A stretch of 64,000 nt of DNA from Gossypium raimondii (lineage: Eukaryota > Streptophyta > Magnoliopsida > Malvales > Malvaceae). The notes beneath the pieces were generated by a model, which was not told where the DNA came from, ran no database searches, and saw nothing but the letters and a program-made list of their open reading frames with translations. Position 1 is the first letter of the stretch. Each line of letters begins with the position of its first letter. Location: positions 46,137,980-46,201,979 of the forward strand of contig NC_068575.1 of assembly GCF_025698545.1 (NCBI RefSeq), in the 5' to 3' direction. A program made the translations under genes and the position numbers. Of the stretch, positions 19,941-30,800 are shown one piece after another.

Positions 19941-22926
19941 CAAATGCATGCAAATTTCAATATAGAGAACGGGCGATCCTAAGGCAATGGTGTCCGTTGA
20001 TGTCACCGGTCCGCGGTAGCATTGGCAATCAACCGTTTCTTCCATCTCTGCTTTGAATTTTTGGAAAAGAAAATGATTTCTCTTTCTTTCTGCCTCTACT
20101 TCTGTTTTGCTTATTCTTGGGTTTCCTGTTTTCACTACCCAGTCCCAATCAACTGTACGAGAAGTGCCGCAATGCAGTGTTTAAATGTGGGAATATCTCC
20201 ATTGGATATCCTTTCTCCGGAGGTGATCGAGATCCAGAATGCGGACATCCTGGTTTGGAGCTTCACTGTGACGTTTTTACTAATACTACTAAGATTGAAA
20301 TTGTTGGTGTAAAGTATGAAGTGTTGGACATCCATCATGAAAGTCGAATTCTAAGGATTGCTAGGGAGGACTTCATCAAGAATGGCTCTTGTCATCCTCA
20401 AATTCCAATTCAAGATTCGATCCTGAATTCTGAGCCATTCGTTCTAGGTTCTGGAAATACCAATCTTACTCTGTCCTACGACTGCCAATCTTCATCGAGT
20501 CTTGGAATCTTCCCTTGCAATTCTTCAAATTACAACAATGTTTCCATAACTACAGATAACATTCGTCCAGATGGATGTTCAGCTAATGTTAGAGTCCCGA
20601 TTCTTCAATCTTCCTGGGAAAGACTTCGAAACGATTCCCTGGATTTGGAAGAAGCATTGGGAACAGGATTCGAGGTGCAATGGAAGGAAGATACGGAAGC
20701 CTGCCGGAAGTGCAATGCTTCTGGTGGAGCCTGCGGTTTTGACAAGTCCAACAATCAAACATTCTGCTACTGCCCATCAGGATTTGAGAGTTCACCGGAT
20801 TCCAACGAATGCCATGGAGCCCTTCTCCCACCATCCCCAGCAAATACTGGAAACAATAATACCAGAGGTATGTATGTACTTTCCATTTATACAATTCAAC
20901 ATGTTATTTATTTTCTGTTTTAAGATAGTAATATTAATTGGATGTGAATGCTTAACTTAAAAAAAAGAAAGAAAAGGAGTTGAAATTATTTAAATAATTG
21001 AAATCGTAAAGCAACTAATTGATTGCTTTGTGTTGTATATTGGTATTTAATAGGTGGGTCCAAATCCAAGTTGAAGCTGACTCAATAATCATAGGTATGA
21101 AACTGTCTGTTGGGTAATAATGTGGTTTGAATTAACTATATATCTTCTAAGCACACACTAAATACATCACAACTACTATAATTGTAGTGTTGAAATAGCT
21201 TTTAATTAAGTTGATTTTAAATAAATGTATATACTCTTTCTATATCTTTTAATGCTTTTCTTTTAAATTAATAATCATACTTTTTTTTTTTAACTTTTAT
21301 GATTTTTTTGGTAAACTATTAAAATAGTCACTTTTTTTGTTTCAGGTCATATTTTAATCACTTATGTTTGAAAAATTACATTTTAGTCACTTGCATTATC
21401 GTGTTATAACATTTTAGTCACTAAGTGTTAATTGTAGTTAACAGTGTAACGGTAAGCTGATGTGGCACGTTAAATCATCATTTCAAATGAAAATTTTAGG
21501 TTAAAATTTAGCTCTAAACGAAAAAATATAGGGGCCAGTTGTATAATTTAATCTACAATTTTTGTTTGAAATGATGATTTAACATGCCACGTCAACTTAT
21601 TGTTACACCGTTAACGACAATTAACGGCTTAGTGACTAAAATGTTACAACATGGTAAGGTAAGTAATGAAAATGTAATATTTCAAACATAAGTGATTAAA
21701 ATGTAACCCGAGATAAACAAAAGTGACTATTTTGATGATTTACCCTTTCTTTTTAAGTTTATTGTTCGATTTTATTCACTGCTTTCTTTTTATTTTAACC
21801 AATGTTTTCACTTTAATTGAATCTTATCTATTGAGCTAGCAAAAATTGATTAATAATTCATAAACAGGATCTGTTGTTGGAGTTGTATCGATTTCTACTA
21901 TATGCTTCATTGTCTTATGGTTCAAAGGAAAATTATTATCAAATTATCTCTGCCAAGGAAAGATGAACGACGATGCTAGGATTGAGGAATTCATCACAAA
22001 GTTTGGTCCTTTTGCTCCAAAGCGATACTCTTACGAAGAAATCAAGAAAATGACAAATAAATTCAATGATAAATTAGGTCAAGGAGGTTTCGGAAGTGTA
22101 TATAAAGGAAAATTATCCAACGGTCATCTAGTGGCGGTTAAATTCCTAAGAGAAATGAAGGGAAATGGAGAGGATTTTATGAATGAAGTAGCTAGCATTA
22201 GCAGAACTTCTCATGTTAATATAGTGACTTTACTTGGTTTTTGCTTTGAAAGATCGAAGAGAGCTTTGATCTATGAATTCATGCCCAAAGGATCATTGGA
22301 CAAGTTCATTTATGGACAAGGATCGGATAATCAAAGTCGTCAATTGGAATGGGTAACTTTATATGACATTGCACTCGGCATCGCTAGAGGACTTGAGTAC
22401 TTACATCAAGGTTGTAACACAAGGATCTTGCACTTTGACATAAAGCCTCACAATATCCTTTTGGATGAGAATTTTTGTCCCAAGATCTCCGATTTTGGCT
22501 TGTCGAAATTATGCGAAAGAAAGGAGAGTGTTGTATCAATGACAGGTGCTAGAGGAACAGCGGGTTATATTGCTCCAGAAGTATTTTTTTCGAAATCTGG
22601 GAGGAGTTTCTCACAAATCCGATGTCTATAGTTACGGAATGATGGTTCTTGAAATGGTCGGAGGAAGAAAAAATATCAATGTCGAAGTGTCCCAAACTAG
22701 TGAAACATATTTCCCCTCATGGATTTATAAGCATCTTGATCAATCTATGAACCTGAATATTAATGAAGAAATAACAGAAGAGGAAGCAGAAATAACAAGG
22801 AAATTGATTGCAGTGAGCCTTTGGTGCATTCAAACCAATCCATTAGATCGACCATCAATGACTAGAGTATTAGAAATGTTGCAAGGAAGCCTTCAATCAT
22901 TGGAACTTCCCCCACGGCCTACTTAA
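18853..22926 (+). CDS. thaumatin / GUB_WAK / LRK10L-2 receptor-like kinase fusion gene (unit C, with two small lesions)
   Basis: Predicted exons: 18853-18961 (signal peptide), 19246-19936 (thaumatin), 20143-20867 (GUB_WAK and WAK_assoc), 21054-21094 (mini-exon) and 21868-22926 (transmembrane and kinase). Phases at the first three junctions are 1, 2 and 1, and all fit. With the mini-exon skipped the kinase is in frame. The product would be a plasma-membrane receptor kinase with a PR-5 module outside and a Ser/Thr kinase inside, of about 860 aa. Kinase motifs: [23 protein letters not shown] (non-RD), DFGLSK, GYIAPE. Lesions: the mini-exon is 41 nt instead of 42 and contains TAA, and an extra T in the run at 22585-22591 shifts the kinase so that it would end at 22631; the true frame resumes at [15 protein letters not shown]5K-type kinases are known relatives, but the extra GUB_WAK module and the splice-over-stop arrangement are what I infer here. 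Confidence 0.65.
18961..19246 (+). other. intron 1 of unit C
   Basis: The donor is ACCAGAG|GTATGTATG and the acceptor GTTGCACAG|GTGC (intron 18962-19245, phase 1). The last 13 bases of exon 1 and the first nine of the intron are the same as at the GUB_WAK exon end (20855-20876). This suggests that exon 1 arose from a receptor gene by loss of its GUB part. Confidence 0.75.
19937..20142 (+). other. intron 2 of unit C: stop codon inside the splice donor
   Basis: 206-bp GT-AG intron. The donor CACCAG|GTAACA holds the thaumatin TAA (19938-19940). The acceptor CACTACCCAG|TCCC follows a pyrimidine-rich tract that, read in the GUB frame, is [19 protein letters not shown], a signal-peptide-like stretch without an ATG. 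Splicing joins AG and T to a Ser codon in phase 2. Confidence 0.75.
20143..20867 (+). other. GUB_WAK + WAK_assoc exon of unit C
   Basis: Intact ectodomain exon: [37 protein letters not shown], several N-x-S/T sites, then the WAK_assoc motifs [13 protein letters not shown] and FCYCPSGFE. There is no stop before the donor AG|GTATGT at 20867/20868. Without splicing the frame ends at 20923. Confidence 0.85.
21054..21094 (+). other. juxtamembrane mini-exon of unit C, 41 nt with in-frame stop
   Basis: Homologous to the 42-nt mini-exons at 11041 and 38701, between TTTAATAG and ATAG|GTATGA. One base is missing and the reading ends CTGACTCAA TAA. Skipping it keeps the phase (1 to 1). Confidence 0.6.
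21310..21745. mobile_element. fold-back MITE in the last intron of unit C
   Basis: A 436-bp palindromic element. It starts GGTAAACTATTAAAATAGTC and ends with GACTATTTTGATGATTTACC. Inside are paired blocks around ATTTTAATCACTTATGTTTG and a central pair GATGTGGCACGTT / AACATGCCACGTC. It has no coding capacity. Related copies are at 2393-2555 and 51285-51672. Confidence 0.85.
22585..22591 (+). other. frameshift site: extra T in homopolymer of the unit C kinase
   Basis: GAAGTA is followed by seven T, then CGAAATCTGGG. With six T the reading continues as [18 protein letters not shown], as in gene D (VVCRNFGGVSYKSD). Either a true mutation or a homopolymer sequencing error. Confidence 0.85.
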
Positions 22927-23454
22927 ACATTTTTGTGGAAATTGTTCATTAAACATGTGTCTATTTTTTTTTAAATCTATTAAACATGTAGTGTTCGTGA
23001 ATTTAAGAGAGTTATAAATATGGAAAAATACAAATAAGGGCATGCAGAATATATGAGTATCTATTTGATGATTTCTAATAGAATCTATAATTGATTAAAC
23101 AAACTATCATTCGAAACGTAACATAAAATTTGATAGGTTTTTTTTACAATACTTTTTAATACTACCTGCCAAATTGGAAAATTAACAAATGCATATGGCT
23201 TGGTGTTTATTCACATGGACAATGTGTATGATTTTGTTGAAAGTGAAAATATCAGTGAAAATGAGATTGAAAATATTTAGAGAAGTTTTCGAAGTCTTGT
23301 CTTTAAGAATGTCAATCAAGTTTCTCAACAGTGGAAAGTATTGTCCCTTAGGGGAGGGTTTTATCTCCAGCTATGCAGAGAGCCATTTACAATTCACAGA
23401 GGGAAACGCTCGACCATATGTGGATGTACGACCACCCATCAAGAGGCGACGTAA

Positions 23455-23782
23455 GTGTCTCACCCTTCATAAATCCGATGTCTATAGTTACGGAATGATG
23501 GTTCTTGAAATGGTCGGAGGAAGAAAAAATATCAATGTTGAAGTGTCCCAAACTAGTGAAACATATTTCCCCTCATGGATTTATAAGCATCTTGATCAAT
23601 CTATGAACCTGAATATTAATGAAGAAAGAACAAAAGAGGAAGAAGAAATAACAAAGAAATTGATTGCAGTGAGCCTTTGGTGCATTCAAACCAATCCATT
23701 AGATCGACCGCCAATGGCTAAAGTAATGGAAATGTTGCAAGGGAGTCCTCAATTATTAGAACTGCCGCCACGACAGACTTAA
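23455..23782 (+). pseudogene. duplicated kinase C-terminal half (LRK10L-2)
   Basis: From [20 protein letters not shown] to LPPRQT this repeats the last third of the unit C kinase. It is nearly identical in the first 170 bases and diverged later (NEERTKEEEEI). The open frame upstream (23189-23454) is not kinase and I do not recognise it. No kinase N-lobe, transmembrane part or ectodomain precedes it, so it is a partial duplicate. The product cannot be a kinase. Confidence 0.85.
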
Positions 23783-24700
23783 GATGCTGCAAATATTTGT
23801 TTACTTGAGTAATTTGTTCGCATTGAAGCAATCATAAATAAATTTAATAAATTATATATTTTGATTTCATAAATTTTTTAATTGATATTTTTTAAATATA
23901 TTTTAAATGTTAATTGTGTAAACATAAATTATTAAATGCATAAAAAATCAAATAAATTTTTTTGTATTTATCAGTATTAACTTTGATTTCTTTAAATGTG
24001 TTATATTTGTATATTTAATAGAGGGTAAAAGTATCATGGAAGTCCCTATACTTGCAGTTGAATTGCATTTTGTCATTGCTACTCAGAAAATGGACAAACT
24101 AGTCATTGCACATTAGATTAAAAAGCAAATTTGTCATTTCTGTTAAAAAAATTCATATATTTATGTAGTCAAAAATTAATATGGTTGATGGGATAATCAA
24201 ATAGTGACATGTTATGTTACAATTATTCTATGTATCTAATAATTATGCTACTATAAATTGCAATAGTTAATTGTAATTTATTTTGCAATTAAGTTGGTTG
24301 ACTTGGTTATTATATTATTGTATTTTATTTAATTAAATATTTATTTTTTAGTATCTTTTAAGAGATTTTAGGCAACAATTTTTAGATTAATTAGGAGAAA
24401 TTTAGCTAAGGAATGATAATCTGAAGTTATCTAATATGATTTTATTTTCTTATTTGAGACATTAAATCAAGAAGTTTAAATTAAAAAAAAATCTCTACCT
24501 TAATTAAAAAAAATTAAATGATAGGTTTGAAACCTATCGGCCCGGTTTTTTTCATCTCGTCCCTAAATCCAAACGTAACGTCATCTCTTAACCGTTCCAC
24601 TAATTCCCAACTCAGTGACTCACTCTTCCCTCTCCTTCTCAGCCTCCAATTTCTTTCGTTCTTTTTTTTTTTTCGTTTTTCCTTCCTAAATTTCTTCTTC
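23783..24700. other. intergenic region before BRF1
   Basis: AT-rich DNA without a supported gene up to about 24560. After that a CT-rich stretch (24560-24720) resembles a plant 5' UTR leading to BRF1. A TTTATAAAT motif lies at about 24710. Confidence 0.4.
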
Positions 24701-24876
24701 CGATTGCTTTTATAAATCTATTTTGATCTAAATTATTCTGTTTATTACTAACTTTGATTTCATACTCTAAATTTGAAAAATTCATAGTTTCAATTTGATT
24801 GCTGAGAAAAAGAAGGCAAGGGAAAGAAGAAGGCGCTATTCTTTTATTTAGAATTTTAAATTCGTAATTGAGCAGG

Positions 24877-27800
24877 ATGGTTTACTGTAATAATTGCTCC
24901 AGAAACGTTACTGGAGAACGCGTCGACGACGGTCTTTTGTAAGTGGATTTCTTGCTCATAAACAGTGTGGGTCTTTTTTGGAGAAAATTTCAGTTTCTTG
25001 TTTCATTATTTATTTTACCTATTTATCTCTTCTGTAGGTCTTGCACTTTTTGCGGGAAGGTGTTGGAAGATTGCATTTTTGCAACCGAACCTCAATTCGT
25101 TAAAGATTCATCTGGCCAAGTAATGATTCTTTCTTTATACGTAATTTTTAAGTTTGGAACTATGTTATGATAAAATTTAGTTGAATAGATGCGAGTTAGG
25201 TTTAAGCTAGGTGATATGTACTCTTAAATTTTGTGCGAGGTTCATTGTTTTTGTCATAGACAATTACTTCTTACTAGCTATTTGTAGTTTCCTAACTACG
25301 AGAATGGCTGGCTGAATATGCCATCAAACAGAAGAAGAAATTGGCAAGCTAATCTCATTGTCAGACGTGTTTTAATTGAGTGAAGTGCATTGAATTGTGG
25401 AGTTCAAGTTTTGTTTCCCTTTGTTTAGTTTGTTGATAACTTGATCTTTGCTTTCTTGTTTTTGACTTGCATTTATTTTGATTTCTATTGCTAATTTCAC
25501 TTTGTTCCCAGAGCAAACTATCTGGAAATTTTGTGAAATCTACGCAAAGTATTTCAGATTCACGCCAGCATACCATAGCTAAAGGTATGCTTTATTAAGT
25601 TGCATCTATGTTATGCAAGAAGCTATATGTTGCCAACTTTTGATAAAGGATTATTTATACATTTCATCAAATTCGCTCTTTCAGGGTGCTCTGATTTCAA
25701 AACCTTTTGACATCTTTATTGCAGGCTCAACTTTACTTTTATGTGTTATTTCAGTTTGTTGTCGTGGCTAATTATGTGTTAGCATTACACACTTATTGCA
25801 ATGTGACTTATAAATATCTTGTTTCTGGTTTTAATTTCATGGTGATACAGCTCTTGATGGTATCAGATCTTTGAAGACTGGATTGCTTATTGACGAGTAT
25901 AGTGATGATGTTGCTAATGTTGCTTTACGGTTTTATGAAGTATGTTTTCTTTTTCGGAACTTTCATTTCATGCTTGTTATTTTTGTCCTCCCCCCCCTCA
26001 ATATTTTAAGCTATTTTTATATTTACTGTGAAGGTTGGCCTTGAACGGAATTTCACTAAGGGACGCAGATCAGAGCTAGTACAGGCTGCATGTCTTTATC
26101 TTGCCTGTCGGTGAGGAATTTCTTCTTTCTTAAACTTGTAATGTGGTTACATGGAAATACTATTGCCTGAATTCGAACATGGTCTATTGTCTTAAACTTA
26201 AATGTGATGATTCAGCTGTTTATATCTCAGTTTACTAAACAAACATGTAGACGTCTACTGATTATGTGCATAAGCACTTGCTAAAATAAAATTTCACTCA
26301 TGTAACTTACAAATGCATATTTTCACTAAAATATAGGGTCATGCAGATGGTAGTAACTTCTACTACTTCAAACCTCTCGTTCTCATTTGTAAAATAACAA
26401 GCGGGATTCTTTACCTTCTATCCTTTTATTTATGGGAAGTATCTGATCTTTTTTCCTTTCAAATCTTTTTTGAAATTTGTGCAGTATTGGCTACTTTTTC
26501 TTCTGCAAAACACAATAAGCTGTGACTCTTTACTTCATCTTCTCGTATATGTTTTTTGGTCATGGATTTTGCTTGAGTTTGGCTTAGGAAAAGGCGGGTA
26601 ATACTGTAATTGTTAAAGATTTTTTTGTTGACTAGGATTTTCAAGAACGAGGGTAAGAGTCTTGTATTTTAGGGTTTGATATTGGTCAAACAGATGTGTT
26701 TGTGGCTGGGGTTGGAATGCAGAAAGAATATTGCTGGTCTGGAATTGAGAAAGAAAATATTGGATGGGATCTCTTTCAGCTAGTGGTCCACTAGTTGAAA
26801 AAAACACAAAAGGTTCATGCTGTGCTCGTAAGAGCCATATTAAATATTCAAATTAGCTCTATACTTTCTTGAAAATTAGATCATTGCAGAGATACACAAA
26901 TCAGTCAGTGAATGAAAGAGTCAGGATAGGGAACTGTAGAGGGAGAGGAAGAGAGAAAGAGGGAGAGCTATCATGAGCGACATGATTCTTTTTGTTTCTT
27001 CTTCAATTTAGGGTTGAATTGTTTACCCTCCTTTTTATCACTTTTTTGTTTCTTTTTGTTCTTTGAACTGTTGAACTATTTCCCTCCTCAACCATATAAT
27101 TTTTGGCAGGCAAAAGGGAAAGCCATTCCTTCTTATTGATTTTTCACATTATTTACATGTAAATGTGTAAGCAATTTTCCCCCTTTCTACCCCTTTTAAA
27201 CAAATTTAACTTGCTCGATAATTCTTTATCTCTCTGTTTCTGCGTGATGAGGTTTTTTTTTGACAGATGTTCTGTTGTTTCTTCTTCAGTTATGAGCTTG
27301 GCTCTGTATATCTGCAACTTTGCTATGTGCTGTACCTTGCTGACTCAAAGGATCTTCCGAAACTAATTGATCCTTCAATTTTTATTCATAAATTTACAAA
27401 TGGTAAGTTGCTTAATCAATTTCTGTACCTTGAGATTTTTTAGTTGATCGCATGCTCCCAGTGTTTGTGCATTGAACTTAGACATGCATAATAGACATGC
27501 ATAATAACCAATATACTTTGCAGCTTTGATTCCAGAAGGAAATGATGAAGTTGTTAAAACTGCACGGGACATTTTAGCTAGCATGAAACGGGACTGGATG
27601 CAGGTGTGATTTTATTCAAAAGTACTTTATTTTGATTCTGTGTATTATCTAGGTAATTTTTGGAGTTAAAATCTTACTGTAACACAAATTAACAGACAGG
27701 GCGGAAACCCAGTGGATTATGTGGTGCAGCACTGTACATTTCTGCACTTTCACATGGTCTGAAGTTTTCTAAGTCAAAGATTGTAAGTTATAGTTCATAC

Positions 27801-30800
27801 CTTTTTGTTTTTTGCCTTCTTTAATAATCATATGTTGTTGTTCCTTTTGCTTGAAAATCTATAAGTTTTTACTTTTTATTTATACTATTTGGTTGACAGG
27901 CTTTGCAATTTTAATTTTATGATAGGGGCTTGAAATTCAGTAGATGTTTTAACTTCCAACCATGTCATGATTGTTCTCATACACATTCTAAATAAGGTCC
28001 TAACTCATATTAGGTGGTTTTGGATTAGGTTCATGTCTTGGCCTAAGCTAGAGTAGGGATTGTTTTAGATGCCTCACTGCCCTGTCTAAGACCCCCTCTA
28101 CAATTTTCATTGTAGTAATATGCACATGTCCATGTTGTTATTATTATTATTTATTTTTTATTCTTTTTCCGTAAAGTAAACTTTAGCATCATGGTACTAA
28201 AAGGTGGAGGCATAAAATAACTGAAGTTTAATACGATAAAAATGAAAAAGCAAAAGTAAAATAAATCCACGACAGCCTTAAGCCATAACAATACTGGATA
28301 GCTTGATATTACCATTTAGCATCTGCTAGATAATGAATTTTTGTTTTTTCAGTTTAATTTATTTCATTATACTTATTTATTTATGCTTGTGGGCAGTTTA
28401 ATTTTTTGTTTTTCCAATTTCTTCTTTACTTAGATTCATGTTGATTCTTGTTTTTCCCCCCTTTTGCTTATTATACTCTCTCTCTCTTAAATTGTTCGGT
28501 TAATTAAGGTCTGTTTATCAGATAGAGGTTGTTCACATTTGTGAAGCAACATTGTCAAAGCGGTTGATTGAATTTGAGAATACCAACTCTGGAGCCTTAA
28601 CGGTATGCATTTTTTTACTTGTGCATGGTAAAATAGAACTACATTGTGCTAGGAAATTGGTAATGGAATAAGATTGTAAATTAGAAACTATGGAATGAAG
28701 AACCATATTCAACTGATGCTTACAGTAGTTTGAAATTTTTTTCCCCTTTTGATGTTGATATGACTTTCTATCTGCATATGGTCCTAAGTAGAGCATGATG
28801 GCATAATCCGATCTATAAGGCTTGCAGTATCTTGGGCGAAAAAAGCTTTGTTGTTGTTGTAATTGTAACTTGTGTCAGTACAATTATTTTTTTCTTATGC
28901 TAGAATTTGATTGTTAAATCTTTACTATTATTACTGTTGATGTTACTTTTGTTCACACTACAGAGTATCTAACTAATTTTATGAAAAAATTGATGCCAAT
29001 TTTTCATCATTACCTCAGGTGTCATGTTGAATTTGTTGTATTCCACATCTTGTTACTTTTCCTCCTTCGTATTTCTTGAAAATACCTCCTTTGTTTTGAA
29101 CTTGTGACCAGATGGAGGAATTTACGGAAAAGGAGAGGGAGCTTCGAACTAGTTCATTAACTGAAAAACAGCCAAATATTGGGTCAAAAGAAACCAGCTT
29201 AGATGAAGTGCTATGTAGGCATGTGGGGAGAAAACCTTTTGCCTATGGACTTTGTAATGAATGTTATGAAGAGGTGGCACCCATGTTTTTTTTGTACCTT
29301 TTTATATTCTTTGACCCACTACAATTGTACTACTGGAAACTGTTTTATCATTGAAGCTGAAGTTCATGCTGTTACTGGCTCGTGCAGTTCATGAAGGTTT
29401 CAGGAGGGATTGATGGAGGGTCAGATCCACCTGCATTCCAACGGGCTGAGAAAGAGAGAATGGCAAAATTATCTATTGAGGAAAATAATAAAGTAAGTTC
29501 TGTAATTATACCTTTTTAAAGGCTTAAGGACAGTGAATGTTGAGAATCTGAATTGTAGACACTTCATATATTTTGGATTGCAAGATTCACATCATGGGCA
29601 TGCAAAAAGGTTATTCTCTCACAATGCCCCCTCCCCCCCTCATGTGCTAACTGATCTCTTAATGTGCTGTCATTCTTTTCAGTTTAAACACTTAATGGTA
29701 AAGAATTTATTTATTGTTATGTTGATTAACTATGACAGACTGAACTCTCAAAATCTTGTCACAGGACGCTTGAGTCCTTTCTTCTCTTGGATTTTTTTTT
29801 ACCTTTATTTATCATAAGGTTATCTTCTGGATTGTGAGATTCATGTGAGCATGCAGAATTATTCTCTCCTCCGTCCTCATGTGCCAACTGATCTCATAAT
29901 TTGGTGCTGTCTTCTTTTTAGTTTAAAAACTTAGTAATGAAGACTTTATTAATTGTTCTGTTGCTTAATTATGAGAGATTAACCTCTCTCAAATTTTTGT
30001 GACAGGACACTTGAATCTTTTTATTATTTATTATGAGGTTATCTTCTGCATAGTTTTAACTTTCATTCTTTAGCACGATATTTCATTGTTGTGGTTGTTT
30101 TTGATAACCCAGAGCATATCTAGCAGCACGTTTGCAAGTGGATCTGAAATACCTGAAAATAGTGGTAAGTTTTATTATCATGAGTAATCATGCATGACAT
30201 GGTTTAATAATTGGACTTTTTTATCTAAATGCCCTAGATCTTTTATTAGAAAAGGTATTTTTCAGGGTTTTTAGAGGATGCAACTAACAAGGCAGCCATT
30301 CGTGAGGGTGACAATGATAAGTTACCTGGAGTTGATGATAGTGATGATGGATCGGATAACTTTTCTGATATTGATGATATTGAGGTGCAGAATAAGTCTG
30401 CTTTCTTGTATTTTGACATTGCATTGTCCATAGGAACTTTAACAAACAAAAGTACTTCATACTCTACCCAAGTGCTAAACTAACTACATTGGTTATATTT
30501 CCTAGTCTAATGGAATATTGTTTTAAGATGTATATAGAATTATGTAAATTACATCAAGTTTCTTGAGCTTTGACTAGCTTAACTGTTTTGCTTCTTTTAC
30601 TTGCATATCATCTTTTTTCCTTGCATTCATAAACCATCTAAGATGCTCTACACTTGATTTGAAGTCAACTGGGCTTAAATTCAGCTTTGATCACTGCTAC
30701 CAAAGTAATCCTGAACGTTTGGGTGGTTGTCTGTCTTATGCAATCAGCACCGCTATTGTTATAGTTTCTTCTGAGCTACTCTGGGTCTAAATAATGGTTG

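Noticed and set aside
20073-20160. ATG at 20073 with a hydrophobic leader ([16 protein letters not shown]) as start of a stand-alone GUB_WAK receptor
   Set aside because: It is in frame 0 while the GUB_WAK domain is in frame 2; the leader runs into the wrong frame. The splice model fits better.
22546-22926. Separate small gene for the kinase C-lobe
   Set aside because: It is the continuation of the unit C kinase after the T-run shift.
26459-27100. Minus-strand open frames in BRF1 intron 5
   Set aside because: Intronic, low similarity to anything, and on the opposite strand.
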